From: Carnegiea gigantea
Taxonomy: Eukaryota > Streptophyta > Magnoliopsida > Caryophyllales > Cactaceae
Reading direction: 5' to 3'
DNA: 64,000 nucleotides
NCBI GenBank assembly: GCA_029747015.1
Contig: JAKOGI010002220.1
Span: 61,001 to 125,000, forward strand
This document shows, piece after piece, positions 19,880 through 32,194 of this stretch. A program made the position numbers and the translations under genes. The notes under the pieces are model-generated. The model had not been told where the DNA came from, ran no database searches, and saw only the letters and a program-made list of their open reading frames with translations. Each line of letters begins with the position of its first letter. Position 1 is the stretch's first letter.

Positions 19880-20373
19880 AAGACAGCCAAAAAAAACAAA
19901 ACCTAACATAATTAGTTGCACGCATATAGAGAAAGAGAATACATGTTTAAACTGCCACCATTTCGGGCCTCCGCTTAGCAAACTGGCTTTCCATTGCCAT
20001 CACGGTAAGCACCCTACAGTAGCCAGATTCACCACTCCCTATGTTAGACAGAAAGGGCTCATCTCGTTCTGGCATTGGTCTAGATTTGACTGCAATCTTC
20101 TACCCACAATCTGGTGGTTACTAGAGCCATCAGAAAAACACACCCCCAAACCTAAATCCTGATTGATGCCTGGATTAGTGTGAAAAAGGAAGTAGAGCGA
20201 ATACTATTCTGGCTTAACTATTGATTCTTGTAATCCCTATTCTGATCCCCTTAAATAACAACACTAAACTTCTAAACTGACAATGAGTTAATGGGAATTA
20301 TTAATATAGAATTAACATTCTATAACCGTCCACTTAATATGAATCATTACTATGACCGTTACATTGGTCAACA
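19880..20373 (-). repeat. 3' LTR of the copia element
   Basis: The segment from about 20120 to 20373 aligns clearly with 31048-31297 (shared GATTAGTGTGAAA, CTTCTAAACTGACAAT, GACCGTTACATTGGTCAACA). Similarity weakens below about 20000, so the low-coordinate end is only estimated. Confidence 0.65.
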
Positions 20374-22150
20374 ACTCCCACTTGGTCACATAAATAATAA
20401 ATTACACATCTCTCTGACAACAAATCTCTTCACGCTTCATATTAGGAATGGAGTGTGCTGCCAAAAACAAACTAGCAGTCACCGCTTAACTAATATAACA
20501 CTTTTATATGAAAATGATACCCTAAATTATTTAAAACACCACCAGTCCCTTAATGCCTATCAATATATCAAATGATTATATAATCGCACGGGCTTGATAT
20601 GGTGATGAGGAAATGATTCCTCCTTAGACAACTAAAATAGTTCATTTGAGCCTAACTGCTTTCCTAATGTGATCCGCTAAATTGTACACATCTGATTCCT
20701 TGAAAAACACATTAAGGTAGCAACATGAAACTTTGACTTCATGTCATAACTCTAAGTCAAAGAGTATGGCTATTCAAGATCACATAGTGACAAGGAAAAG
20801 GGAATTCGCTTATCACCCACTAAATAGGTTGTCATCTAGCACACACAGTATGAAATGTGTGTTATGACATAGCTCTTACTAAGCTAGGCATGTCATTTTT
20901 CTACTCATGCCAATTGCAAGTCTGGATTTTACCTAAAAAACCAGTGTGAGACACTAGATCAACATACCTAATGTTAATCTTAGCACTCAAGATTCAGCTA
21001 TAGGGCTCCAATATGAAATCATTGTATTTCATATTCGACTTTCAGAAGTCTCATCTTAGACTTACTAAGGCAACTATTAGATATAATAACTTATCATTTA
21101 TACAACACAAGTATAATAATAATTCAATATTACACACACCTATATAGTGTTTGGTTGAAAGTAATGCAATCACTATACAATATAATCAACCGTGTAATGC
21201 AATTGTTAATGTAATGAAATGGGATAATAATTACATTATAATGTTTGGTTACAAAGTTTTTAGAAGTGTAATGGAATGAATTCATCTACAAATAATACTT
21301 AATTTTACACATGATGTGAAGTACTTACGCAATTCAATTTGCATTTTATTTTTGCCTATTTTAATTATTTGTAACTTTGTTGATAACTATCATCCAATAT
21401 CTTATTATCATGATTACAATATTTTACATGAGATTTACTTCACTCTATTTCTTCTAGATTACAGTAATATAATATTGCTAAAGTTTATCATGTAGAGAGA
21501 AGAAGAAGAAGAAGATGATGATGATGATGTGATGGGGAGAGAGAGACATGATGTCTAGAACATACAAAAATGCAGTTACAATAACACAATCATGGTCTAG
21601 GTTAAACTTTATCTAATATGGAGAGGAGAGAGGGGTGAGGGGGCTTCAAACCTTTAAAAAAATGGTGTCAAAGTAATAAGAGAGGGGAAGTAGAGGAGAG
21701 ACAATGGAGAGAAAAGAGAGAAAGTTTCAAAATATAATAGCTTATAGTTGGGTAGACTTTGATTCAAAGGTATACAATTACAATTATTTAGAAAAAGTCA
21801 AGTAATTATAATTGTATATATTGAGGTAAATGTGATTACAATGCAATCTTGATTACATTCCTTAATGGTAACCAAACATGGTAATAGAATCATCATTACC
21901 ATTTTGATTGTATTACCACTTCAATTACATAAAACCAAACAAGTGACTAGTGTTAATATTGTTAAGTCTTATTTGCCTATTACTTCAGTGGTAGGGCGAT
22001 TGCTTGTGTGATCTGGCTAATTAGAAGTCTGGTGAAATTTCAATATGCCTTATTATACAATTGCATATTTATGAATATTTGAAATGAAACATGAGTCTTC
22101 ATTTCATAAATCCTTAATACAAGAAAAATATGTCCATCAAACACTTATAT
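20374..22150 (-). other. 3' untranslated region of the copia element, with a nested repeat element
   Basis: Starts with the polypurine tract (minus-strand AAGTGGGAGT at about 20374-20385). No reading frame is recognisable until the RNase H end near 22150. The nested element at 21146-21945 accounts for about 800 bp of it. Confidence 0.5.
21146..21945. mobile_element. GTTTGGTT-ended DNA element with doubled termini
   Basis: Outer left end AGTGTTTGGTTG (21146) pairs with outer right end AACCAAACAAGTG (~21933-21945). A second inverted pair lies inside: AATGTTTGGTTAC (~21240) and GTAACCAAACATGG (~21868). The interior holds GAAGAA/GATGAT repeats (21497-21535) and GAGAGA stretches. No coding capacity. 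The doubled ends fit one element inserted in a relative, or an element with repeated subterminal motifs. The ends resemble the 15802-15997 element. No target duplication is clear. Confidence 0.5.
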
Positions 22151-24183
22151 ATAACCAAAACTGAGCCTTATGCAGACCTAAGCTCGTTGCATGAGCCTTG
22201 AAAGCTTCTCCAGGAATAGGGTTAGTTAAAAGATCTGCAATCATCTCACTAGTATTTATATACTTAATGACAACTTCTTTCCTTTTTATGGTGTCTCAAA
22301 CAAAGTGATAATGCCTCTTGATATGCTTAGTTTTCCTGTGGACTTCGGACCTTTAGCAAACTAAATGGTAGCAGTATTGTCGCACATCATTTCTACAGGA
22401 TCATCAGCTCTAGGTATGAGATTAAGATTCTGGAGAAAAATCCTTAGCCATATAGCCTCCTGAGCGATAAGGAAGCAAGCAACATATTTTGCTTTTATAG
22501 TTAATAGTGCTATACAGTCTTGTTTCTTACTTCATCAAGATATAACTCCCTCGCCAAGGGTGAATACATATCCTGAGGTTAACATAGACTCATCTGGGTG
22601 ACCACCCTAATTAGCATATGAGTATCCCCTCAACTTAAGGTCCCTATTTTGATAGCAAAGGGTCAGGTCACTTGTACCATGTAGGTAGCGAAAGATTCTC
22701 TTGACAGCTTGCTAATGAGCAGGTTATAGGTTACTTTGTTAACAACTTACTAAACTGACCATAGAGCAAATGTTTGGTTGTGTACACAATATGACATACA
22801 TTAAGCTTCCTATTGCCCTTGCATATAGGACATTGATCCTTTTCTTTATCTACTTTAGGGCATTCATCAAAACTTAAGGCTAGACCCTTCTCAATTGGAG
22901 TATCCATGGGTTAGAATAATGCATCCAAAAACATTCCAAGATTTTATAAATGTATGCTTCTCGACTTAAACCAAAAAGCTTCTTAGAATGGTTTCTGGTT
23001 ATTTTCATACCTAGGACATATCTAGTCTTACCCATGCCCTTCATCTTGGAGATGGAGGATAACCACTGCTTAGTGGTTTTGATCATCTCTATGTTGTTTT
23101 CAGCTAGTGGTATGTTGTTAACATACAAAGTATGAATTATAGTCTCCTCTATAGTTTTCTTCACATACACACAGTGGTCTTCTGAAACCATGCTTAAGCC
23201 AAATGAAATAACAGCTTCATGGAATCTGAAATACTATGCTCTAGAAGACCGCTTGAGACTATAGATCGATCTTTTAAGACGACACACTTTGTCCTCTTGA
23301 AATTTTGATACAAAATCAGTAGGTTGATCCGTGCAGATCTCTTCTTCAAGACTTCCATTAAAAAAGCAGTCCTTCCGTCTACTTAAAACTACTTTAAGTT
23401 TAAATGGGCAACTAGAGCCAGAAGTAGTCTCTTCATAGTCTACACGCTCAATTTGGGTAAACCTCTTTGCTACTAAATAAGTCTTGAACTTGTTGATCAA
23501 TCCATCAGCCTGATGCTTTATCTTAAAAACCAACTTGTTTCCAATTGACTTATGTTGGGGAGGAAGATCAACTGCTTTCCAAACCTTATTTCTTATCATA
23601 GAGTACATTTCATACCTCATGACATCGATCCACTCTATGTGGTTTGGTCAATCAATAACATCTTGAAATGAGGCAGGTTCATCTATTTCCAAAGGAATGC
23701 ATATGCATATTTTCTCTTTGATTTGAAAATATCATCGAGGAATTCGTCCACATCTACTGCTTTGGAGTGTTGGACCTTCATTTATCTGACTTACTGAGGA
23801 ATTACTCCCCCTTTCTGTAAGAGGTTTAGAATCCTCAATATGTAGAGAACCACTCCCACTATCCCTTTTAGGTGTGGGATCCTGAATAAGTGGACTAATC
23901 TCATTTTCAAGATCTGGAGATACAGGATGATCCTCATTCTCAGGCTGATTCTCCATTACAAACAAATTTTCATCATTTCTTTCAGACATTGGAAGAGTAC
24001 TATCCTTGGTGACGTGGTGGGTGTGTAAATTCTCCCCCTCATTAAGAGATAGTAGATTATCTTATTGTAACTCATCAGCTCTGTGTCCTTTTTGATTTCA
24101 CCAACGCATCATCCTCAAAGAACTCAACATTGTGGGAATCAACTTATGTCATAACACTATTAGGGTGTTCACCAAACATAAAA
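22150..24183 (-). pseudogene. copia reverse transcriptase / RNase H remnant
   Basis: Minus-strand frames show the start of the copia reverse transcriptase (23620-23234: KAVDLPPQHKSIGNKLVFKI, then YLVAKRFTQ), the middle (23191-22880: HTLYVNNIPLAENN, a degenerate form of the catalytic YVDD region, then TRYVLGMKITRN and FGLSREAYIYKILECF), and the RNase H end near 22260-22180 (SEMIADLLTNPIPGEAFKAH, like NPADMLTKPLP). The linker before the reverse transcriptase is at 23989-23732. Stops and frame shifts separate all parts and the YVDD motif reads YVNN, so the enzyme cannot work. Confidence 0.8.
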
Positions 24184-27167
24184 TGTAATAGCTTGACCCT
24201 AAATCATATTTATTTATTTAATTAAGCCATGTTATTAATTTTTCATATTTATTTATCTCATTTAATCATCTCGATTGGGAGAATTCATTCTGGACCCAAC
24301 TTTACAATTCGAGTTTCATTTATAACAATTTCGGGTGAATCGATATTAGGCCTCGGTAAATATAATTCGGTGATAAATTATCTTTCATAATGTCACCAAG
24401 ATTTAATTTTTAACCATGTAAAATTTGGGCCCAAATTCATTTAGTTTACCCCAATTCATTTGGGCCTGGATTTCGGCCTGATTCATTTTGGGCTCAAATC
24501 ATAGCCCAAAAATTTTAGTTCAATTAAATTAAGTTAATTACCATCATTTGCACTAAACTTTAATTAGCAAAAAGCTACTTTATGGGATGTTAAAAGCTAG
24601 CCATGTGATTTTGGTTCATTTCTAACCAAGCAAAACACACACATATCTCCCTTCTTTCTCTCTCTTTTTCAAGCTCAAGTAAGTAAGCTTAACTTTGTCT
24701 CTTTGGATCTTTTTCATTTTGATTTTTGTTTATATGATTAGAGTTTTGATCATGTTCTTTGGATGGATGTAAGAGTTATTTTGATGTTTTTAATTGTTGA
24801 TTAAGTTTGGAGCATGGCAGGGTTTAGGGTTATTCACGATCATGCAAGCTTAAGATTGGAAGTATGTTTTTCTTGGATTGATTGTGTTTGATTTAGTGGT
24901 TTTAATCTCTAATAATATTTATGAGGGTGTTTTTGGTGATTTTGGATGAGATGAAGAGGACGTAAGTTGATTACAAGCTAGGGTTTTGGCAACTAATGCA
25001 TGGTTTGAAATATTTTAGCATCAAACATGTTGTTTGATTATATTTTGATGCAAAATGAATCTATGATATGTTCTTTGACTTTAAAAAAAATGATTTGGTG
25101 TGATTTTTGCATAAATGGGTGAATTATGGACATTTCTCCAATTGATTTAAAAGTGGTTCATTTGCTCATTTATGTAAGCAAAATTGATTATGGGTGTGTT
25201 TGGTGTGATTTTGTAAAGAGAGAAATTGAAGGACATATGCAAAGATAATTATGGAGTATTTTTGAGGTAAAATGGTTACATAAGATGATGAGAAGAACCA
25301 AGTATGGTTTACTGATCTTAAGGACTGATTTCAGAGGAAAATCATGTGGAAAACAAGGCGTGAAAGCATGGACAGTAGGCTGTGGACAGACCGAAAATAG
25401 GGGTCTGTTTATGAGCAAGCTGGTACTCTTTGGGAAATTACAAAATTGTTATTTTTTGTGGGTAGATAGATCAATGAGTTATCTTTCAAATGCCTTTTGA
25501 ATCACTTCATTCCTAGTTCTATAGAAAAAGTTATGGCTATTTTTCTAAGACTGCGCAGGATATACCCAAGATGTGCACAGTTATGAGTTAGCCCAATTTT
25601 ATGAACCGTATTGTGGTAGTTGGGTTTTGCACTGTAAATGAAAGTGTTACAGGACTTCTTGATCTTTTCATATTGGGATTTTATACCTTAATTGGAGGTC
25701 GTGGGTGAAAGTTATGAATTCCCTAAAGTGGACCTTGAATTGGTATCAATTTTGATTGTACTTAGAAGCTTATTTGGTTTGAAAACCTAAGCTGCATGGT
25801 ATGTGCAATGAAATTGAAGAAGTGAGGAGATTGATAGCTCAAGATCAGTGTTTGTTGGTTCAAATCGGTGTGTTTAAAGTTATTTTGAACCTACCACCAC
25901 TCCAATTGCTCTCAAACCTTTGTTACCCCTCTCAGAAATATCAAAAATCTGTGATCAATTATAACCATCCAAGTCTTTCTTTTATGATCTCAATTATTCT
26001 ATCTTGATCTATTTTACTCCATCATTATTTCACTTTGAGTTAAATTATCATAATTCATTTAGTTTTCAAATCATGTTGGTAGAACTTATCTTCTATTGAA
26101 TTATTTGAGTTATGGATGCCTTTTAATGAATTTCTATTAAATCACAAATTATGAAAGTCAACATTGTTTACTAATTACATATACCTATAATTATATTTCT
26201 TAAACAAAAATTTGGGCCTAGTCTATTGTTTCCCATTGTGCATAAGTATTATCAGGCGAGATTGCATTTTAAAGACTTCAGGTACGTTCATTGCTTGTAT
26301 CTTTGAAAATCAGTACGTATTTATCAAAATTATAATATTTTGGTAAGTACATCATTGAATCAGTTTAATAAGTGATTTGTCACATAATTAGTGACCCCAT
26401 CTATTATCAGTTACAAGGCGTTGCTCTTCAGTTACCTGCGCAACTTCAGGCCAGATCCCCCGATAGGCTTGACAGGTGTACACCTATCCATAGATCGTAA
26501 CGGTATTAAAGGAGTTTACTATCAGATAATAACTAGTAATTGCAGTTTACATTCATCTCACTCACTGTTTTGACTTAAAATGAATTGTAAAGCAGCGCCC
26601 AACCAATTTATGCACTGATCATTTAACAATACATGAATGCATGTACTGAGCTTCGGCTCACAGTTCGAAATGTTTTCATATTATATTTTAGGCAAACCCT
26701 CAGTGAATTACCCTCATGCTAGCAAGTCAACCGAAAAACATGCCAGCGATCAGTCGAAGAGAATAAGTAAGCAAGGGGAACTTGGATGAATCAACAATGA
26801 TATAGATCATGCATACTTTAGAGCCGTATTTTGTAATCTTCAGTATATGGAGGTGTAAGCTCTGTGGTGAATTACTTTACTGTAGTGTATAAACCTTATG
26901 TTGGTTAATTAGTGAATGCATATAGTTAAAGTTATGCCTAACTATGTTATCTCTAGTACACTTACAGCAAGCCTTATCCTTTTGGGATGGCGGTAATGCC
27001 CCAATCATTAGGTTTATCAGTTATAATTGAGGGAATCAGAATAGTAATTGCAAACAGTAAAACATGCTTAATTAGGAGGCACTATAGTTTTGATTTATCA
27101 GTTGTAATTGAGAAAATCAGAATAGTAATTGCAAACAGTGAAACATTCTTAATTAGGGGGCGTTACA
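24184..27167 (+). mobile_element. Ty3/gypsy-like solo LTR nested in the copia element
   Basis: 2984 bp starting TGTAATAGCTTGACCC and ending TTAGGGGGCGTTACA. TGTAACGCCCC...GGGGCGTTACA-type ends are characteristic of long gypsy LTRs in plants. The flanking 5-mers TAAAA (24179-24183) and TAACA (27168-27172) fit a 5-bp target duplication with one change. No gag or pol frame lies between the ends, so it is a single LTR left by recombination rather than a full element. It interrupts the copia frame between integrase (…GHVM at ~27170) and the following VEFFEDD motif (~24130). The GAGCTTCGGCTCAC phrase near 26650 also fits the 3' part of such LTRs. Confidence 0.7.
27012..27167 (+). repeat. Tandem duplication at the end of the solo LTR
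   Basis: Two adjacent copies of a ~75-83-bp unit, at about 27012-27084 and 27094-27167. Each holds TTTATCAGTT(A/G)TAATTGAG, AATCAGAATAGTAATTGC, AAACAGT(A/G)AAACAT and CTTAATTAGG(A/G)GGC. The second copy contains the true LTR terminus, so the first is a partial duplicate of the LTR end. Confidence 0.65.
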
Positions 27168-27172
27168 TAACA

Positions 27173-28371
27173 TGTCCTTTAGAATGTTCAGGATTTCTTG
27201 TGAACACCATTTTGGTGGCTCTTAGACAAAGTGTCCCATATTTTTGGGTTGGATTGTGTACATAACCAGTCAAATCCTATAGGAGTAAATGACCCAAAGA
27301 GGGCTTGCTACCATTCCATAACTCATATGGAGTGGTGGACACATTTTTACTTGACACACAATTAAGAATATAAGCTGCCGTGAGCAATGCATACCCCCAA
27401 AAACTAATTGGAAGGTTGGCATGTGCCATCATTGACCTGACCATGTCAAGTAATGTTCGATTCCTTCACTTGTCCACACTATTTTGTTGAGGAGAGTTGG
27501 GAATCGTAAGTTGTCTTCACATACCCTTTTCCTCAAATAATGCTTTAAACATGTGTGAGATCAGATATTCACGACCATGATTAGTTCGAAGAGTCTTAAC
27601 TTTTTATTCCAACTGGGTCTCTACCTCGGCTACAAAACATTTGAACACATCAAGTTCTTAGTAGTGATGATATGATAAGTACACATACCTATATCTTGAA
27701 TAGTCATATATAAGGTTGACGAAATAAATAGTCCCATGATGTGCTTTAACATTCATAGATCCACAAACATAAGATAGAATAATTTCTAATGGACTCAAAG
27801 CCCTAGAAGCCTTACCAAAAGGCTTTGCAGTCGCCTTGCTAATTAGGCATGACTCATATCTAGGTAATTCAACCTTAGGGAGTTGGCCTAATAGACCTTC
27901 TTTAGCTACCCTACTTATTTTGTCTTGGCCAATATGGCAAAGTATAGCATGCCATTTAATTGATATAAAATTAGAATCAGAATATGAAACAAAGACAGAA
28001 GATGAATTATTATAGTAATCATCCAAATGAAGAATAAGGAAATCATTTTTCAAAGTAGCATGGCCAAACACATTGCCACAATACACAAGGTACAAACCAT
28101 TAGTACGAGAATTGAAAAAGAATCCTAACTTCATTAAAGAAACTAAAGACAAAAAGCTAACTCACACCACAAGTACGTAGAGAGCATCGTGAAAAACCAA
28201 CATATTTCCTCCATATAATATAAGCTTGTATGTCCCAACACCAATAGCATCTTCTTCGCTGTCATTTCCTAGCACGGTAGTTTGTGAATCCACTGAGTAG
28301 CGGTGAAAGTCCACAAAGTTAGGTCGATCTCGAACTATATATATTTGGTTTTTCCCATATCTACAGTCCAA
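27173..28371 (-). pseudogene. copia protease-end, GAG-pre-integrase and integrase remnant
   Basis: Minus-strand frames read, in order: SVDSQTTVLGNDSE ... TYKLILYGGNMLVFHDALYV (28300-28162), the segment after the protease active site; then NGLYLVYCGNV and WHAILCHIGQDKISRVAKEG LLGQLPKVEL (28152-27880), the zinc-binding GAG-pre-integrase module (H-x3-H, with a Cys in the CLISKATAKPFG stretch); then integrase core YVCGSMNVKAHHGTIYFVNL and YDYSRYRYVYL (27790-27670), matching DVxGP...G..YFVTFIDDYSRY. Expected acidic residues are changed (YDYS for DDYS) and stops intervene, so it is inactive. Confidence 0.75.
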
Positions 28372-28399
28372 TTATGAAAAAAATAGCGACTAATACATG

Positions 28400-29316
28400 G
28401 GAACAAGCATATAATTTAGGAGAACAGATGGAGAAAGGTACCTTAGGAGGCTCTTGACAATCCAGAACATAATGGTCTTTTTTACAACAGCACTTCGCTC
28501 GTGCTATGTTTTTCTCTCCATGGCCTTTAGCCTTTTACTTCTTAGCAACACCACCCTTGGCCTACTCTTTTGAGGGGGCAAGAACCCTTCTTGTATTGCC
28601 TACCTCAACTGTTCTTGTTGTCATTGAGCTTATTTCCCTTACCATCAAGAGCCACCTTAGAAGAACTGAACGTTTTTAGGCATTCTTCTTCCATTTTGAG
28701 GTGACTTTGGATCTCAACGAACGTCTTCAAGTGCTTAGAATGACTCATGGTGAGATTCATAATTTTTCTAATGTTTAGGTTCAGTTGGAAGAGCCCGAAT
28801 CACATTTAGGACTTATTTTTCCTCTGAGATCTCTCACCCCGCGGCATTAAGATCCCAAACCATGGCACTTATGGTTCATAAATGTTCAACCATAGTACAT
28901 GCATAGTCCATCTCATACCGTATCCACTTCAGGTGAAAAGTATGAAACCTTGTCACGGATGTCTGACCAAACCGGATCTTAAGTTTGTCTTATAGGTTCT
29001 TAACAGTGAGGCAGACCTCAGACTCTCCAATTAGATCGTTGTGCATGCAATACAACATTGTAAAGCATGCTCTATGATTCTTCTTGGACCAGTCTTAGCA
29101 TGCCGAAAGGCTTTCTTGATACTGCACAGTAGTAATATGAATGGGTTTGCCATCTTTGTCTTTGTCTAATGACGGAGACTTAGTAACCATTAAGTGTTCC
29201 AGCAAAACTTTCTTATTCAAAAGATATTAAATCTTTTGATGTCATATTTCATAGTTAGTGCCATATAGCTATTGGTTGATGGGAAATTCACCAATCATTA
29301 CACTTTTCGTTGCCAT
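28400..29316 (-). pseudogene. copia gag remnant
   Basis: The minus strand has an ATG at 29316 followed by ATKSVMIGEFPINQ, then stops. The fragments VLLEHLMVTKS, then WIRYEMDYACTMVEHL, TISAMVWDLNAAG and VLNVIRALP match the plant copia gag (retrotran_gag/UBN2) pattern HL..MS.MI.DL..AG. Near 28500 a CCHC-like knuckle reads KCCCKKDHYVLDC, one residue short of C-x2-C-x4-H-x4-C. Many stops. Confidence 0.65.
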
Positions 29317-30802
29317 ATCTACAAATATGAAAGATGGACATTAGACATATTTTCTTAAACAATGAAATTCCATCGTTCATATCATAGGATCAAAAATTTC
29401 GCTAAGCTCATAATCATCTCATACAAACATGAACTAGGAATTTGAATAATTAAATTACAAACATTTCCATAGAAAAACACATTCATATGGACCATTAGCA
29501 TGTTAAATGAATTAACATATGTTTGACTATCACATAGATATCTATTAAATTTGTGTAATGCAAATTTACATGGGAATTATATAAAACTAATTTATATTCC
29601 ATTATACAAAATGAATGCATATAATTTCAAACAATTTCTTTAATCATGTAATATAAAATTACAACCAATTAACAATAATTTCACATTGTTCCAAATATTA
29701 TATAAAATGGATTTGTATAACATTGGAAGTTTGTATGTAATACTAGGCATATTCATCTTAAACATATTAATATAATAGAATGTGTTCATTTAATCTAAGC
29801 AAAATAAGTTCACACATTTAACTCAATTAAAGAGCTAATTATATGCATAATATAATATGAACTTGTATTAATTCCCAAACAATCTTAAATAAAAAAAAAA
29901 TTGAGCACTCAACATAACAAATATGATAATGAGTAAATCGATGAGTAAGACAAAAGACCCAAAAAAACTTTGACCAACTTAAAATAAGACCTCTCATTGA
30001 CCAACTTAGAAAAAAAACACGTTGAACCCCTATATTTTTAAGCAACCTCTCGGACTCCCCCTAAAAACCCTCACACTTTCTCAAAAAAATTCTCTAGAGC
30101 CTCTCTCCCTGTGCACTCACTTGAGACCTTTCAATCTCTGTCTTGAGACCTCGCTGTCTTTGACTCCTCCGACGCAACCACCCATCTTACCCCATGGCAT
30201 AGCGCTCACTGTGCTTTTGGGCAGCCATGGTGCCACTAGAGAGGCATGCTAGGTAGCTGTAAAGCCTGTCGCTTTGACCCACCTAGATGATGATCCTGCC
30301 TCCCTCACTACCGCTCAAGCAAAGCCCACGGGTTTAATGTATATGCCAATCCGATGAAACCACCACTGCCAGCGAGTAGATTGGTGGTCGATGAATCGAC
30401 TGACACTGCCCACTCATGCAATGCATCATCAAGATGGTGGTGCGTAAACGACACGTGCGGCTTTGCTAGGGTTTTTGCGTGGCTTTGCACTAGGGAGGTC
30501 TAGATCGAGTGAACGTGGAGGACTTTTGGAGGAAGAAAACAACCAAGGTTGTCTTTGTCAACAATTCACGCGCACCACCTCTCCTTGTAGTTCTAATGGG
30601 TGAGCATGATTATACCCTTCTCTTCTACTTATACCCCCTTTCCACTTTTTTTTATTAGGGCTATTAGAGGGGATGTGATCTAGACTGATGTCGCCAGCCC
30701 TATGGTAGAAGCGGTGGTCAGAGGGTCGTGCTCATAAGGGTTTCAAGAGTTTGAGGCAGGGGATGGGTATAGAGAATCTGAGACAGGGGATCAGGTGTAT
30801 TT
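29317..30802 (-). other. Leader region between gag and the 5' LTR
   Basis: About 1.5 kb with no recognisable protein. The part from 29330 to 29900 is very AT-rich; 30060-30550 is more GC-rich with short random frames. No initiator-tRNA primer-binding site is seen next to the LTR, so the region has decayed or contains an unrecognised insertion. Confidence 0.4.
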
Positions 30803-31297
30803 TGTTAAAGGTAACAAAATTATATTAGCGCATAGATCACACATAATAGGCTTAACACATTAGCACAATTTCAATAATCATATTCGCAGCCAAGAATTAA
30901 TCTCGATGGAGTCTATTGGGGTTAAAAATAGATAGTCTATGCCCTAATAGTATCACCACTGTTAGAAAAAGAGGGATCACCTTGTTGCGAAATTGGCCTG
31001 GATCTAATTAGAGTTTTCTAACCATAATCTAGTAGCTACTAGAGTCACTGGAAAAACACACCCCAAATGCAAATTCTGATTGATGGCTAGATTAGTGTGA
31101 AAGAGGGAGTAGAGAGTGAATACTTTTCTAGGGAATTGCTCGCTCAATTATTGTCTTTCAATCCCTACCTCTTACATAGCATCACTAAGCTTCTAAACTG
31201 ACAATAAGGGGTTAATAAGAGTGACTAATACGCAATTAATATTCTATAACTGCCCACTTAATGTGGATTATTACTGTGACCGTTACATTGGTCAACA
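30803..31297 (-). repeat. 5' LTR of the copia element
   Basis: Shares about 250 bp of clear similarity with the copy ending at 20373, including the minus-strand start TGTTGACCAATGTAACGG. Flanked on the outside by CCCCA (31298-31302). The inner limit is set at the TG at 30803 and is uncertain. Confidence 0.65.
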
Positions 31298-31302
31298 CCC
31301 CA

Positions 31303-32190
31303 AAACCCCCCAAAAAAATTCAAATCTTGAAACTCATGATCATCACATAAATTCACAATTGCTTTCCCCCTTTTTTTGGTTGTGGAGAGAAGCTTAATTT
31401 TGGACATCTATATATCTAATTGGTTAATCAATGAAGAAATAAATCAGCTGATTATAGTCAAAATAAGTAGACATGTGCATATGCATGCAAACTATTTATA
31501 TTAATCAAAGGCTCAAAGACTTTTTTTTTGGATTGGGGGTTAAAGAGAGAGAAGAGACATACAACGCCGACATTGACTTTGTTGAGATGGGAATCTACTA
31601 AGAAAGCTTCAGTTATGCCTAGAATCGGATCCTTCGGAGTCGGATCCACATAGCCCAATCACGGTCATACCCACTGAACTCCCAATGACGTCATTCTGCA
31701 CATCATTCTTCCACTTAAGGCACTTCGCATCGTCATTTTTGCACATACAACAGACAGATAGAGAGAGAGAGAGAGAGAGAGACGCAAAAGAAAAGAAGGG
31801 AAAGGAGTTGAAAGTGAGCAACTAGGAAACTTTTTGCTCGAGGGATTACAAAAAAAGAAAAAAAACAAATCTCGGGTGGACGATGTTTTCCATTTTTGTT
31901 TTTGGAGTTTTTGGGGGCAGTACTATATCACTGCTTGCTGCTTAAGGTACATACAACTCTTACCTTTCATATGTTATTTAGTATAACTAATGTTATTTGT
32001 GGTAGTTATGTCTTGTATTTGTTACTTTTGTTTATCAAACGACTTTCAACTTCTAAAATATTTTCTTGAAACGTTTTATGAGGCCTATTGGAATTGGTAT
32101 TTGTACGAGCAGTTATACCTGTAAAAGTAAGATCATCTACATCTACATGTCCAAACCCCACAAAAGAGGGGCCCATTTTGGGAGTTGTTG
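31303..32190. other. Intergenic DNA with a (GA)n microsatellite
   Basis: A pure GA repeat lies at about 31757-31782. Short minus-strand frames across it are Ser/Leu-rich artefacts. No gene seen. Confidence 0.45.
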
Positions 32191-32194
32191 TTTT

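Larger units (their letters stand above)
19880..31297 (-). mobile_element. Decayed Ty1/copia LTR retrotransposon carrying nested insertions
   Basis: On the minus strand the domain order is gag (~29316-28400), protease-like and GAG-pre-integrase region, integrase (to ~27170), reverse transcriptase and RNase H (24180-22150): the copia order, with integrase before reverse transcriptase. Related sequences at ~30803-31297 and ~19880-20373 are the 5' and 3' LTRs; on the minus strand both begin TGTTGACCAATGTAACGGTC. The 3' LTR is preceded on that strand by AAGTGGGAGT, a good polypurine tract. The coding part has many stops. A ~3-kb gypsy-like solo LTR lies between integrase and reverse transcriptase, and a GTTTGGTT-ended element lies in the 3' region. 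LTR outer and inner limits at the low-coordinate ends are approximate because the two copies have diverged. Confidence 0.8.

Noticed and set aside
24179..27172. Interpretation as a Mutator-like element with 9-bp duplication CATAAAATG/CATAACATG
   Set aside because: TG...CA ends, gypsy-like GGGGGCGTTACA terminus and lack of long inverted ends fit a solo LTR better; kept as an alternative.
30022..30490. Open frames in GC-richer DNA near the copia 5' LTR
   Set aside because: No recognisable domain; short, and not in line with gag.
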